64,000 nt of DNA from Planctomycetota bacterium (GTDB taxonomy: Bacteria; Planctomycetota; UBA1135; GCA-002748355): contig JALUUL010000008.1 in NCBI GenBank assembly GCA_027021385.1, forward strand, positions 1 through 64,000, given 5' to 3'. The notes under the pieces are model-generated. The model was not told the origin of the DNA and did not search any database. It worked only from the letters and a program-made list of their open reading frames with translations. Below, one piece after another: positions 19,465 through 29,694 of the stretch; positions within the stretch are counted from its first letter, which is position 1; each line of letters opens with the position of its first letter. The translations under genes were made by a program, and so were the position numbers.

Positions 19465-20160
19465 ATGGGTTGGGTCGCAACGTTTTTCCGGTCCTCGATC
19501 GGAAGCAAGTTCCTGATGGCCCTCACGGGCATTCTCCTTCTTTTTTTCGTCCTGGGCCACATGACCGGGAACCTCCTGATCTTCCAGGGGGCCGAGGCCT
19601 TGAACGCCTACGCCCACTGGCTCCATGACCATCCGAAGTTCTTGTGGACGTCGAGGATCGTGCTCCTTGCGATCTTCGTCATCCATGTCACTACGGCGAT
19701 CCGCTTGAAGCTCGAGAACATGGCCGCCCGGCCCGTCTCGTACGTGAAGGGTCGGACCCTGAAAGCGACTCTCGCCTCCCGGAGCATGGTCTTCACCGGG
19801 CTCCTCCTCCTCGCCTACATCCTTTTCCATCTCCTCCATTTCACCCTCGGAGTCGTCCAGAAGGACGCGACCGGACCGTCGGGCCCCGGCGGAGAGAAGG
19901 ACGTTTATGCGATGGTCGTCACGAGCTTCGGGAATCCCGTCTACGCAGCGGGCTACATCCTTGCGATTGCACTCCTCTGGCTGCACCTCTGGCACGGGAT
20001 CGCCAGCTTCTTCCAGACGATGGGCTGGAGCCATCCCCGATGGACCCCCCTCTTCACCTTCCTGGGAAAGGCCCTTTCCCTCTTGATCTTCCTCGGCTAC
20101 GTGTCCGTTCCGTTCAGCGTGTTGACCGGCCTCCTCAAGCTGCCGGCGGGAGGGAATTGA
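19465..20160 (+). CDS. sdhC: succinate dehydrogenase cytochrome b558 subunit
   Basis: 231-aa membrane anchor with five hydrophobic helices. It carries a heme/quinone site for electrons coming from SdhA/SdhB. Histidines in conserved helix positions (L-G-H-M-T-G-N, V-I-H-V-T-T, F-H-L-L-H-F and H-L-W-H-G) can ligate two hemes, matching the single-subunit di-heme anchor of the b558 group; no sdhD is present, as expected. It is the first gene of a C-A-B operon. ATG 19465 has GAAGGAGG upstream. Confidence 0.94.
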   Translation: MGWVATFFRSSIGSKFLMALTGILLLFFVLGHMTGNLLIFQGAEALNAYAHWLHDHPKFLWTSRIVLLAIFVIHVTTAIRLKLENMAARPVSYVKGRTLKATLASRSMVFTGLLLLAYILFHLLHFTLGVVQKDATGPSGPGGEKDVYAMVVTSFGNPVYAAGYILAIALLWLHLWHGIASFFQTMGWSHPRWTPLFTFLGKALSLLIFLGYVSVPFSVLTGLLKLPAGGN

Positions 20161-20161
20161 A

Positions 20162-22083
<1,922 letters not shown>

Positions 22084-22087
<4 letters not shown>

Positions 22088-22830
22088 AGCTGATACTGCA
22101 CATCTGGCGGCAACCGGGTCCGAAGGCCCCGGGCCGCATGGAACGCTTCGATCTGGACGGCATCAGCGAACACATGTCCTTCCTCGAGATGTTGGATCTC
22201 CTGAACGAGAAGCTGACCGCGGAAGGGAAGGAGCCGATCGCTTTCGACAGCGATTGCCGGGAAGGGATCTGCGGCATGTGTTCCCTCGTAATCAACGGGG
22301 TACCCCACGGGCCCGAGAAGGGAACGACGGTCTGTCAGCTCCACATGCGGCACTTCCGGGACGGACAGGAGATCTGGATCGAACCCTGGAGGGCCAAGCC
22401 CTTTCCGATCGTCAAGGACCTCGTCGTCGACCGCTCCTCGATGGACCGGGTCATGGCGGCCGGGGGATACGTCAGTGTCAATGCCGGATCGGCTCCGGAC
22501 GCCAACAGCGTCCTCGTGGGCAAGGACACCGCGGAGCAGGCCTTCGAGGCGGCTGCTTGCATCGGCTGCGGTGCCTGTGTGGCGGCCTGCAAGAATGCCT
22601 CGGGAATGCTCTTCGTCGCCGCGAAGGTCTCCCACCTGGGCCTCCTGCCCCAGGGGCGTGAGGAACGGATGCGGAGAGTCCGTCGGATGGTCGAGGCGAT
22701 GGACCAGGAAGGGTTTGGAAACTGCACGAACCAGTACGAGTGCGAAGCGACCTGCCCGAAAGAGATCCCGGTCGCCTTCATCGCCCGCATGAATCGGGAT
22801 TTCCTGAAGGCCGCTCTCTTCTCGTCATGA
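22084..22830 (+). CDS. sdhB: succinate dehydrogenase iron-sulfur subunit
   Basis: 248-aa subunit carrying the electron wire from flavin to heme/quinone. All three clusters are supported: [2Fe-2S] by C-R-E-G-I-C-G-M-C (about residues 59-67) with a later Cys, and the ferredoxin-type pair [11 protein letters not shown] (about 160) and C-E-A-T-C-P (about 222). ATG 22084 overlaps the sdhA stop. An imperfect inverted repeat follows the stop. Confidence 0.97.
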
Positions 22831-23143
22831 ACCGGGGTCTCTTTCCCGTAGGGATGGGGTAACGATTCCGGCCTGAGGCGTTACCTCACGGGAACGCTTT
22901 CCCGGTCGATCTCCCTCCCACCCGCGGCAGCGGAAAAATCCTCGAAGCGGAAGGCGCGCAGAGACCTCCGGAGGATATAGAATCGGGCATGTTTTGCGGT
23001 TCGGACCCTGTGTTGGTCCGGCACTTGCGTTCTCGATACTCGACGGTCCACAGGTCGTGGGCCGGCTTGCTCGGATCCGCGGGAGACCCGCCCTTCGGTC
23101 ATCCTGCTCGGTCCCCACGGTATCCAACAAGAAGGAGACTGGA
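22831..23143. other. 313-base intergenic region
   Basis: Between sdhB and the HEAT-repeat gene. It holds the nested inverted repeat above, a TATAGAAT box at 22976-22983, and a small CGGACC/GGTCCG stem near 23002-23019. No open frame with convincing coding features was seen. Confidence 0.5.
22845..22892 (+). terminator. inverted repeat after sdhB, terminator-like
   Basis: Two nested stems: outer CCCGT/ACGGG (22845-22849 and 22888-22892) and inner GGTAACG/CGTTACC (22858-22864 and 22879-22885). It sits 14 bases after the sdhB stop but has no clear T tract, so factor-dependent termination or another role is equally possible. Confidence 0.4.
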
Positions 23144-25165
23144 ATGAGACTTCCACGCCTTGCGACCTTGGTCGCCGCCGGCGCTCTCCTGGCCCTGCCC
23201 GGCCAGCTCCATGCCCATGGTGGTCAGTACCGCGGTCCCGGGGATACGGTCCCGCCGAATCCCGGCGGGGGCGGCGGCCGAACCGGCGGTCCCGGCGGCC
23301 CGACGACCCCGGGTCCCGGCGGCCCGACGACCCCGACCCCTGGCGGTCCGACGACCCCGGGTCCGAACACTCCCCCCCCCTCCGCTCCTACCGGCGGGCC
23401 CGCTTCCGGACGGGGGCCGACGACCGGCGGACCCGGCGGAGTCGCGCAGGGAGACGACCTCAGCCAGTGGCAGTTCTGGTGGGAATTCAACAAGGACCCG
23501 TTCCTGAACCTCAAGCACGCTCTCCATGAAGGGGCCGTCGTCTCCGGAAGCGACGACTTCGATCTCGGTCGAGGGAAACGCAAGGACGCGGTCAGCACTC
23601 TCGCGCCCTCGATCTCGGACAAGAAGAATGCGACCGAGGCCCTCAAATGGGGCCTGGATGACAAGGATTCCAACCGGGACATCATCTCCTCCTGCATGGT
23701 GGCCCTCGCCAAAATCGGTCTCGACAAGGACATCCTGCCGCTCTTCAAGGCCCACCTTCCCGACAAGGATCAGGAACAAAGCGAAACCGCCGCCGTCGCG
23801 ATGGGGATCGCCAATCTCCCCGAAGCGGTACCGGATCTCCTCGAACTCGCCAAGGACAGCCAGGTCGGACGGAAGATCGTCGAGAACGATCGCGTTCCCT
23901 TCCGGACCCGCTCCTTCGCGTGCTACGGACTCGGCCTGATCGCCTATTCCTCCAAGGACAACAAGCTGAAGGCCAAGATCTACGAGGCCATGCATGCTCT
24001 CGTTGCGGACGAATCCATGTCCAACCGGGACATCAAGATCGCCGCCTTGAACGCGATCCGTCTCCTCCGCCCGAACACCGAATCGGAGGAGGGGAAGACC
24101 CTTCATCAAAAGGCCGTCGAGTTCCTTTCCGCCTACATGATGAAGAAGAAGGGGAACCAGCAGATCCAGTCGCACGCTGTGACGGCCCTCGCCGCGCTCG
24201 TCGGAAGGGGCGATCGCTTCGACCCGAAGGGGACCTACAAGGCCATGATCCTGGAAATCCTGAAGGATCGGCGGAAGCGCACCTGGATGGACCAATCCGC
24301 GGTCCTGGCCCTCGGCGAGATGGCGACCCCGGAAGACGAGGAGATCAGCAAGGCTCTCCAGGAGTATTTCAAGCGCGGGCGTGACGAACAGGCCAAGAAC
24401 TTCTGCGGGATCGCCCTCGGGCAGATCGGGGGGGCCAAGAACCGGGACTTCCTCGTCACGACCCTCCGGAAGAAGCGGACGAAGAGCATCTCCAAGCCAT
24501 GGCTCGCCCTCGGCATCGCCGTCGAGGATTACAACATGCGGCAGAAGGATCCGAACTATGCCGGCAGCGCGGCTGCCCGCGAAGCGATTCTTCGCGAGTT
24601 CAAATCGATGAGAAACAACCTCTTCGCCGCAGGTCTCGCGATCGCCATGGGGATCCTCCGCTACCAGGACGCCGGCCCCGATATCCTCGATCGGCTCCTC
24701 CGTTACAAGAACCAGGATCAGCCGGCCGGCTACTTCGCCGTCGCGCTGGGGCTGATGAACTACAAGGAAGCCAAGAACGACATCAACGACATCGTTGAGG
24801 GAGCCCTCCGGCGGGACATCCTTCTGACCCAGGGATCGATCGCCCTCGGCCTCCTCGGGGACAAGACGATCGGCGGCAAGCTGATCGAACGGATGAAGAG
24901 CCGGGCCAATGTCGTCGCCGTCCAGAGCGCCCTGGCGCAAGCCATCGGCTTCATCGGCGACAAGAACTCGGTGCGACCGTTGATCGAGATGCTTCACGAC
25001 AAGTCGTACCGGGATATCCCCCGCGCCTTCGCCGCCGTGGCCTTGGGCCTCGTCTGCGACAAGGAGGAGTTCCCCTGGAACTCCAAGATCGCGGTCGGGG
25101 CGAACTACCGGGCGAACGTCGAGACCTTGACCGGAGCAGGAACCGGCATCCTCGATATCCTCTGA
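23144..25165 (+). CDS. exported HEAT-repeat protein with Pro/Gly/Thr-rich linker
   Basis: 673-aa protein with an N-terminal signal peptide (about residues 1-25, ending L-H-A-H), then a 60-residue Gly/Pro/Thr linker with an 8-residue repeat (P-G-G-P-T-T-P-G type), then about 580 residues of HEAT-like helices (for example S-C-M-V-A-L-A-K-I-G-L and A-V-A-L-G-L-M-N). The plan fits an anchored or periplasmic scaffold. ATG 23144 is chosen because the signal peptide starts there and GAAGGAGAC lies about 9 bases upstream. It ends in a strong terminator at 25190-25224. No enzyme motif was seen. Confidence 0.85.
   Translation: MRLPRLATLVAAGALLALPGQLHAHGGQYRGPGDTVPPNPGGGGGRTGGPGGPTTPGPGGPTTPTPGGPTTPGPNTPPPSAPTGGPASGRGPTTGGPGGVAQGDDLSQWQFWWEFNKDPFLNLKHALHEGAVVSGSDDFDLGRGKRKDAVSTLAPSISDKKNATEALKWGLDDKDSNRDIISSCMVALAKIGLDKDILPLFKAHLPDKDQEQSETAAVAMGIANLPEAVPDLLELAKDSQVGRKIVENDRVPFRTRSFACYGLGLIAYSSKDNKLKAKIYEAMHALVADESMSNRDIKIAALNAIRLLRPNTESEEGKTLHQKAVEFLSAYMMKKKGNQQIQSHAVTALAALVGRGDRFDPKGTYKAMILEILKDRRKRTWMDQSAVLALGEMATPEDEEISKALQEYFKRGRDEQAKNFCGIALGQIGGAKNRDFLVTTLRKKRTKSISKPWLALGIAVEDYNMRQKDPNYAGSAAAREAILREFKSMRNNLFAAGLAIAMGILRYQDAGPDILDRLLRYKNQDQPAGYFAVALGLMNYKEAKNDINDIVEGALRRDILLTQGSIALGLLGDKTIGGKLIERMKSRANVVAVQSALAQAIGFIGDKNSVRPLIEMLHDKSYRDIPRAFAAVALGLVCDKEEFPWNSKIAVGANYRANVETLTGAGTGILDIL
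23291..23362 (+). repeat. three 24-base tandem units coding P-G-G-P-T-T-P-x
   Basis: Units at 23291-23314, 23315-23338 and 23339-23362 are nearly identical at the DNA level (the third differs by two T changes, the second at its end) and keep frame. This is a recently expanded low-complexity linker. Confidence 0.85.
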
Positions 25166-25183
25166 GAGCGGAAGCCGGAATCT

Positions 25184-25720
25184 TTAAGGGCCCGCTTCCC
25201 CGGGATCGGGGAGGCGGGCTTTTTCCATGGCCACCAGACGTCCGCGCCGCGCGAGGACCCAGGCTCCGGCCGCGAGGAGGAGGGTGCAGGCTCCCCCGCC
25301 GGCCGCCAGCCACAAGGCCCGCTTCTCGGCCCCTCGGATCCGGGAGAGCCTCCGATCCTCCCGATCGAGGAAGGCGAGCCCCTCCTTGATCGAACTCCTG
25401 TAGGAGGCCGCCGCCGGATCCCGCGCCAGGGACTCGTAGAGCCTACGGGCCTCCCCCCTTCGCAGGCTGCGCGCAAAGGCCTGGGCGCTCACGAGACGGA
25501 GATAGGGGTCCTTCCAAAAGGCCCTCTCGTGCTCCTTCCAGATCCGGATCCAGTCGTCGGGCCGCCCGTCCTCCATCAGGAGGAAGGCGAGTTCCCGGGC
25601 GATCCGGGGCTCCGCGCCCCGCTCTCGAAGCGCCCGGCGGAGGAGAGCGGCCGCCTTCCCGGATTCCCCCCTCATGAGTGATCGGCGGGCCCGTTCGAGG
25701 ATCCGTCCCTGAGGGCTCAT
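25184..25720 (-). CDS. TPR-like protein with C-terminal membrane helix
   Basis: 178-aa protein. The first 130 residues are TPR-like helices (for example A-L-L-R-R-A-L-R-E-R-G and A-R-R-L-Y-E-S-L-A-R-D). A hydrophobic helix (about residues 137-158, A-L-W-L-A-A-G-G-G-A-C-T-L-L-L-A-A-G) follows, with a basic tail, suggesting a tail-anchored membrane protein. ATG 25720 overlaps the spermidine-synthase-like stop as ATGA with GGAAGG upstream. It is the last gene of a six-gene minus-strand operon. Function unknown. Confidence 0.75.
   Translation of the reverse strand: MSPQGRILERARRSLMRGESGKAAALLRRALRERGAEPRIARELAFLLMEDGRPDDWIRIWKEHERAFWKDPYLRLVSAQAFARSLRRGEARRLYESLARDPAAASYRSSIKEGLAFLDREDRRLSRIRGAEKRALWLAAGGGACTLLLAAGAWVLARRGRLVAMEKARLPDPGEAGP
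25190..25224 (+). terminator. intrinsic terminator of the HEAT-repeat gene
   Basis: Stem of 12 pairs: GCCCGCTTCCCC (25190-25201) with GGGGAGGCGGGC (25208-25219), one G-U pair, followed by five T at 25220-25224. It lies inside the 3' end of the oppositely oriented TPR gene. Confidence 0.88.
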
Positions 25721-27243
25721 CCTTCCCCCCTCCCCCGCATATAGGCCCGTTCCTGCAGGAGGAGGATCGGGGCGCGGTCGTCGGTCAGCACCGGTTCGGA
25801 GGGGGTCGGGCGGTGGAGCCGCCAGGCGCCCCCGCGGAGCGCACGTTCCCAGAGCGAGGAGGGGAACCCCTCGGGTCGGGAGCGGCGGCGGAGCGCCCGG
25901 GCGATCGATCCCGGAGGGCCCGAGGAACCGGCGAGGAGGAAGTTGCGGCTTCCAGGGATCCCGAGGCTCTCCACCGTAGGGAAGACGGTGGCCAGGGTCG
26001 AGGCGACGGCTCGAAGGACGGGACCGCCGGCAAGGAGATCTCCGACGTTGCAGGCGAAGATCCCCCTCTTCGCCAGGCGGGACTTCGCGAGGAGGAAGAA
26101 CTCCCGTGTGCAAAGGTGGGGGGGAAGGTAGATCTGGTTCCGATAGGTATCTAGGAGGATCAGATCGAAGAGGACCCGTTTCCGTGAGGCTTGCTGGAGA
26201 TAGAAACGCGCGTCCACCCCTCCGAGGAAACGGATCCTGCCTCCGGACTCCAGCTCCTCCGTCCCGAAGAAGCGGCGGCCGAGAGTGAGAACATCGGGGT
26301 CGAGTTCGACTCCGATCCCCTCCATGCTCTCCCCTGCGGTGGCGGCGACCGCACGGAGGATCGAGCCCGTCGCGCAACCGAGGGAGAGGGCGCGGACCGG
26401 TCCGCGCCCGAGGGCCGGAGGAAGGAGGGCGAAGGCGTCATAGTATCGCCCTCCGGTGAAGGCCCTTCCCGGCCTGTGGAAGGACTGATAGCTGTCCAGA
26501 CCCTCGTTAATGCAGAGCTTGCGGTAAGGCCCGCTATTTTCGGAATCGTTTCCCTCTACGACCCAGAGTCGCTGGTAGGTGCTGTCCTTCACCTCGAGGA
26601 TCTTCTCCCCAGGGCCGATCCACGGAGGGCGGGGAGGCGGGATCCAAAGGGTTGCTCCGGGGGGAAGGAGGAGCAGGAACACCTTGAAGCCCCCGCGAAG
26701 GCGGGTCAGGGAGAACAGGCCGGCGAGAAGAAGGAGACCACCGGCCAGACCGAAGGTGGCGGAGAGCCCCAGAAGGGGGACGAAGACGTGGGTCGCGAGA
26801 AAGGTGCCGCTTAAGCTTCCGATCGTTCCCGAGGCGTAGACGAGTCCCGAAACTCTCCCCACGGAGGCTTCGCGGCTCCCGAGCCGGATCAGGAGGGGGG
26901 GGACGGCGCCTGCGAAGAGGACCGGGGGGGAGAATACGAGGAGCGAGACCCCAAGAGACCCTTTGATGAGGAGAGGCAGGGCCTGATCCAGCGGGAGATC
27001 CGGGGGAAGGAGCCAGGAAGAGATCCGCGGGACGAGGAAGGGGGCGAGGAAGGTCCCCGCTCCGGCGATGCCGAGAAAGGAGGGGAGGAGGACGGGGCCC
27101 AACCCTCGATCCGCGAGCCGGCCTCCGAGGGCGGATCCCAGGGCGAGAGCCAGGAGAATGGCCGCGATGACATTCGTCCAGACAGGGGCTGAATCCCCGA
27201 AGGAAGGAGCCAGCAATCTCACGGCCGCCAACTCCTCGATCAT
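25717..27243 (-). CDS. spermidine-synthase-like membrane protein
   Basis: 508-aa product with about six to seven membrane helices in the first 200 residues, then a Rossmann methyltransferase/aminopropyltransferase-type domain. In that domain are the Tyr/Asp substrate region Y-R-K-L-C-I-N-E-G-L-D-S-Y-Q-S, the G-x-x-x-G loop S-L-G-C-A-T-G-S-I, the acidic V-E-L-D-P-D and the D-T-Y-R segment. The membrane plus SpeE-like fusion is known in many bacteria, substrates mostly unproven. The ATG at 27243 falls inside the expected first helix: in-frame codons upstream (L-L-G-G-F-R-L-A-L-I-A-F-L-A-G) complete it, so the real start is probably a rare codon upstream of 27243, near 27290. Confidence 0.78.
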   Translation of the reverse strand: MIEELAAVRLLAPSFGDSAPVWTNVIAAILLALALGSALGGRLADRGLGPVLLPSFLGIAGAGTFLAPFLVPRISSWLLPPDLPLDQALPLLIKGSLGVSLLVFSPPVLFAGAVPPLLIRLGSREASVGRVSGLVYASGTIGSLSGTFLATHVFVPLLGLSATFGLAGGLLLLAGLFSLTRLRGGFKVFLLLLPPGATLWIPPPRPPWIGPGEKILEVKDSTYQRLWVVEGNDSENSGPYRKLCINEGLDSYQSFHRPGRAFTGGRYYDAFALLPPALGRGPVRALSLGCATGSILRAVAATAGESMEGIGVELDPDVLTLGRRFFGTEELESGGRIRFLGGVDARFYLQQASRKRVLFDLILLDTYRNQIYLPPHLCTREFFLLAKSRLAKRGIFACNVGDLLAGGPVLRAVASTLATVFPTVESLGIPGSRNFLLAGSSGPPGSIARALRRRSRPEGFPSSLWERALRGGAWRLHRPTPSEPVLTDDRAPILLLQERAYMRGRGEG

Positions 27244-27304
27244 GACGGCGGCCCCCGCGAGGAAGGCGATCAGGGCGAGGCGGAATCCTCCCAGGAGCCG
27301 GATC

Positions 27305-28807
27305 TCAGCCTCCCGAGCCCTTCCCCGAATCCTCCTCGGCGCCCGCCGATTCCTCGGGTTTCGGAATGCTGTAGACCCCCATGGCGGTGAAGATGTTCCG
27401 GGGATCCCCCCGTGTGATGACCAGGTTCTGCAGGGTCGTGAAGCTGCGGATCCTCTTGTCGAGCTTCGTTGTGCCGTTCAAGACTAGGGTGATCTCCTTG
27501 TCGAGATTGGCGAGGAGATCGTTGTAATAGATTCGGATCTTCGTGACGTTTCGGGCTTTCACCACGATCCGGTTCGTCGCGGGGTCTGCGGTGACCTCGA
27601 CCCGGGGCTTCTCGTCCTTCGGAACCTCGGAGATATAGGAGGCTTCGAGGATCTCGACCCAGTAGGACTTGCGGAAATAATCCGTGACGGGTTCCAGAAC
27701 GACACGGTTGCGGAACAGAACTCTCCGGTTCTCCTCCATCCAGGAAACGAGGTCTTCGGTCCGTCCTCCGCCCGGCCCCTTCTTCGTCGCGGAAAAGAGG
27801 GCGACCTTTCCTCCGGCTTTCTCGAGAGCGGAGGCGAATCCCTCGGCCTCCGCCTTTCCGTTCTCGTCGTGGATGACGGCAACCGCGAGGTTCGAGAGGT
27901 TGGAAATCCTCGCTTCCTCGAAGGAGGAGGGTCGGATCAGGATCAGACCGGCATAGCGGTCCGGAAAGGTCGAAACGAGGCGTAGGGCGAAGGGGGCGAA
28001 ATCCCCGAGCGCGACCATGTAGACGCGGTCCATGTCGACGCGGAAATTGATGAAGATGTCCCGCAGGATCCTGTGGATCGTCCTCCTCCGGAGGGATTCG
28101 CGGGCAATTTCCTCTTCTTTCTGGGTCGAAGGGTTGAACGGAGCGTTGAAGTCGATTTCGGGGTCGAGTTCGGGCGCGGCCACGAGGTAGTTCGAGCCCA
28201 GGTCGCCGACATCGGAAGGCCAGAGTTTCTCGATGATCTTTTCGCCGCTCGGATACTTGCCATTCTCCTTGCCTGGGAGAGTCAGGATCAGCGGCCAATC
28301 CTTCGTGGCCTTGTAAGCCTTCGGAGATCGGAGGAAGAATGGGTTGCTCTTCTTCTTTCCACGGATTTCGGCCCAACGTTTTTTCGGTTTTCCATCAGAG
28401 AAGACGTTCTTGTAAGGGAAGCATCCCTCGAAGATCGCGCGGAGATCCCCCACATGCTTGAGGAGCCCGCCGACCTTCTGGCCCTTCTTTTCGAAGTCGG
28501 TCATGAACTTCTCTCGGGCCTTTCGCGCCTTCGAGTTCAGATCCCGGATCTTCTTGCGAAGTTTTTTCCTCTGTCTGTCGGACTTCAGGTCGTCCAGGGA
28601 GTTGTCCAGGTCGTTCGCCTCGGTCTTGAGCTTGAACCAGGCGGCGAGCTTCTTGTTCAGGGTCTTGATGTCCCCCTTCGGAAGGACCGGGCTCGGAACG
28701 TCCCCGCCCTGGGCGGGAAGCGGGTGATAGGAAGGAAAGAGGAGTCCGAGAGCGAGGACACCCCCCATGAGGGCCCGGGCGGCGGGGATTCCGATTTCGA
28801 TGGTCAT
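27305..28807 (-). CDS. exported alpha/beta-hydrolase-like protein lacking the Ser motif
   Basis: 500-aa protein with an N-terminal signal-like segment (about residues 8-33), then a Lys/Asp-rich coiled region, then a domain that resembles planctomycete exported esterases. The block M-D-R-V-Y-M-V-A-L-G-D-F-A-P-F-A (about residues 255-270) sits where such esterases have V-Y-L-x-G-H-S-M-G-G, so the nucleophile Ser elbow is missing and enzymatic activity is doubtful. Later A-V-I-H-D-E-N-G-K recalls the His/Asp region. ATG 28807 is chosen for the signal segment. It is in the middle of a minus-strand operon with TPR and spermidine-synthase-like genes. Confidence 0.7.
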   Translation of the reverse strand: MTIEIGIPAARALMGGVLALGLLFPSYHPLPAQGGDVPSPVLPKGDIKTLNKKLAAWFKLKTEANDLDNSLDDLKSDRQRKKLRKKIRDLNSKARKAREKFMTDFEKKGQKVGGLLKHVGDLRAIFEGCFPYKNVFSDGKPKKRWAEIRGKKKSNPFFLRSPKAYKATKDWPLILTLPGKENGKYPSGEKIIEKLWPSDVGDLGSNYLVAAPELDPEIDFNAPFNPSTQKEEEIARESLRRRTIHRILRDIFINFRVDMDRVYMVALGDFAPFALRLVSTFPDRYAGLILIRPSSFEEARISNLSNLAVAVIHDENGKAEAEGFASALEKAGGKVALFSATKKGPGGGRTEDLVSWMEENRRVLFRNRVVLEPVTDYFRKSYWVEILEASYISEVPKDEKPRVEVTADPATNRIVVKARNVTKIRIYYNDLLANLDKEITLVLNGTTKLDKRIRSFTTLQNLVITRGDPRNIFTAMGVYSIPKPEESAGAEEDSGKGSGG

Positions 28808-28869
28808 CGTTGATTCCGCTTGAGTTCCGTGGCGGCGGAGGCGTGCCGCTCGAGATCGAGGGGGCCAGT

Positions 28870-29694
28870 CTACCCGCTTTGCGCCCGAGGCTCGACGTGC
28901 CGTCCCCCCGGAAGCTCCCTCCGAAGACGGTTCCACCAGAACCAGGCGCGGATCCTTCCCGGATCCCGCGCCACGACCTTGTCCAAAAGGAGGCCGGCGC
29001 GCTCGCGGTCTCCCGGGCGCCCTCGTTTCAGGAGGAGGACGGCGAGATTCGTCCTGCAGGTGTCCCGACCCGCCGGATCTCCGTCCTTCCGCGCCCCTTC
29101 CTCGAGGAGTCGCATTGCGCTCAAGACCCGCCCGCGGGCCGATTCGAGCAGGGCCCAGTCGTTCAAGACCCAGGCGGCCCGGGAACTCGCGGCGGCCGCG
29201 CGTGCGTAGGCCTCGGCCGCTTCCTCGTAAAGGCCGCATAGCCGTAGGCCGAGTCCGAGGTTCGCCAGGGCCCATGGCGCGGCGGGGTAGGCCGCGGCGA
29301 GTCTCCGGCAGAGGGTAAGCCCGGCCTTCCTCCCCCACCGGCAGAGGCGGAGCGCCATCGGTCCTCCCCAGCGCGCGACCCAAGGAAGAAGGGAAGGATG
29401 GCGGGAGAGGGGTTCGAGGGCGGAGACCGCTTCCGCCGCATCCGAGGCCCGGAAGGCGGAGAGGCCCCGGAGGATCCTGGAGCCCCAGCTCTCTTCTCCG
29501 GAAGGGTTCCGCAGGATTCGAGACCATTTCCGGAGGAGTTCGTCCGGCACTCCTTGGAGGGGGGCCAGAGCCCTCGAATCCCGGGGAGGGGAAGGGGCCC
29601 GGAGGAGGGAAAGGAGATCCACAAACCTTTCTTGGGACCGGAGGCCCGGAAGGCAGAGCGCGAATCCGAGGAATCCACGGAAGAGGATCTTCAA
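28870..29694 (-). CDS. exported TPR-repeat protein
   Basis: 274-aa protein with a signal-like N-terminus (about residues 1-20, K-I-L-F-R-G-F-L-G-F-A-L-C) and Ala/Leu/Arg-rich TPR-like helices (W-A-L-A-N-L-G-L-G-L-R-L-C-G-L-Y-E-E-A-A-E-A-Y). Start TTG 29694 is used because it overlaps the purM stop as TTGA and GGAGGG lies about 7 bases upstream; no ATG would keep the signal segment. Function unknown. Confidence 0.75.
   Translation of the reverse strand: MKILFRGFLGFALCLPGLRSQERFVDLLSLLRAPSPPRDSRALAPLQGVPDELLRKWSRILRNPSGEESWGSRILRGLSAFRASDAAEAVSALEPLSRHPSLLPWVARWGGPMALRLCRWGRKAGLTLCRRLAAAYPAAPWALANLGLGLRLCGLYEEAAEAYARAAAASSRAAWVLNDWALLESARGRVLSAMRLLEEGARKDGDPAGRDTCRTNLAVLLLKRGRPGDRERAGLLLDKVVARDPGRIRAWFWWNRLRRELPGGRHVEPRAQSG

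Noticed and set aside
23012-23029. GG-N10-GC element resembling a sigma54 promoter upstream of the HEAT gene
   Set aside because: Only partial match to the -24/-12 consensus, and such spacing is frequent by chance in GC-rich DNA.
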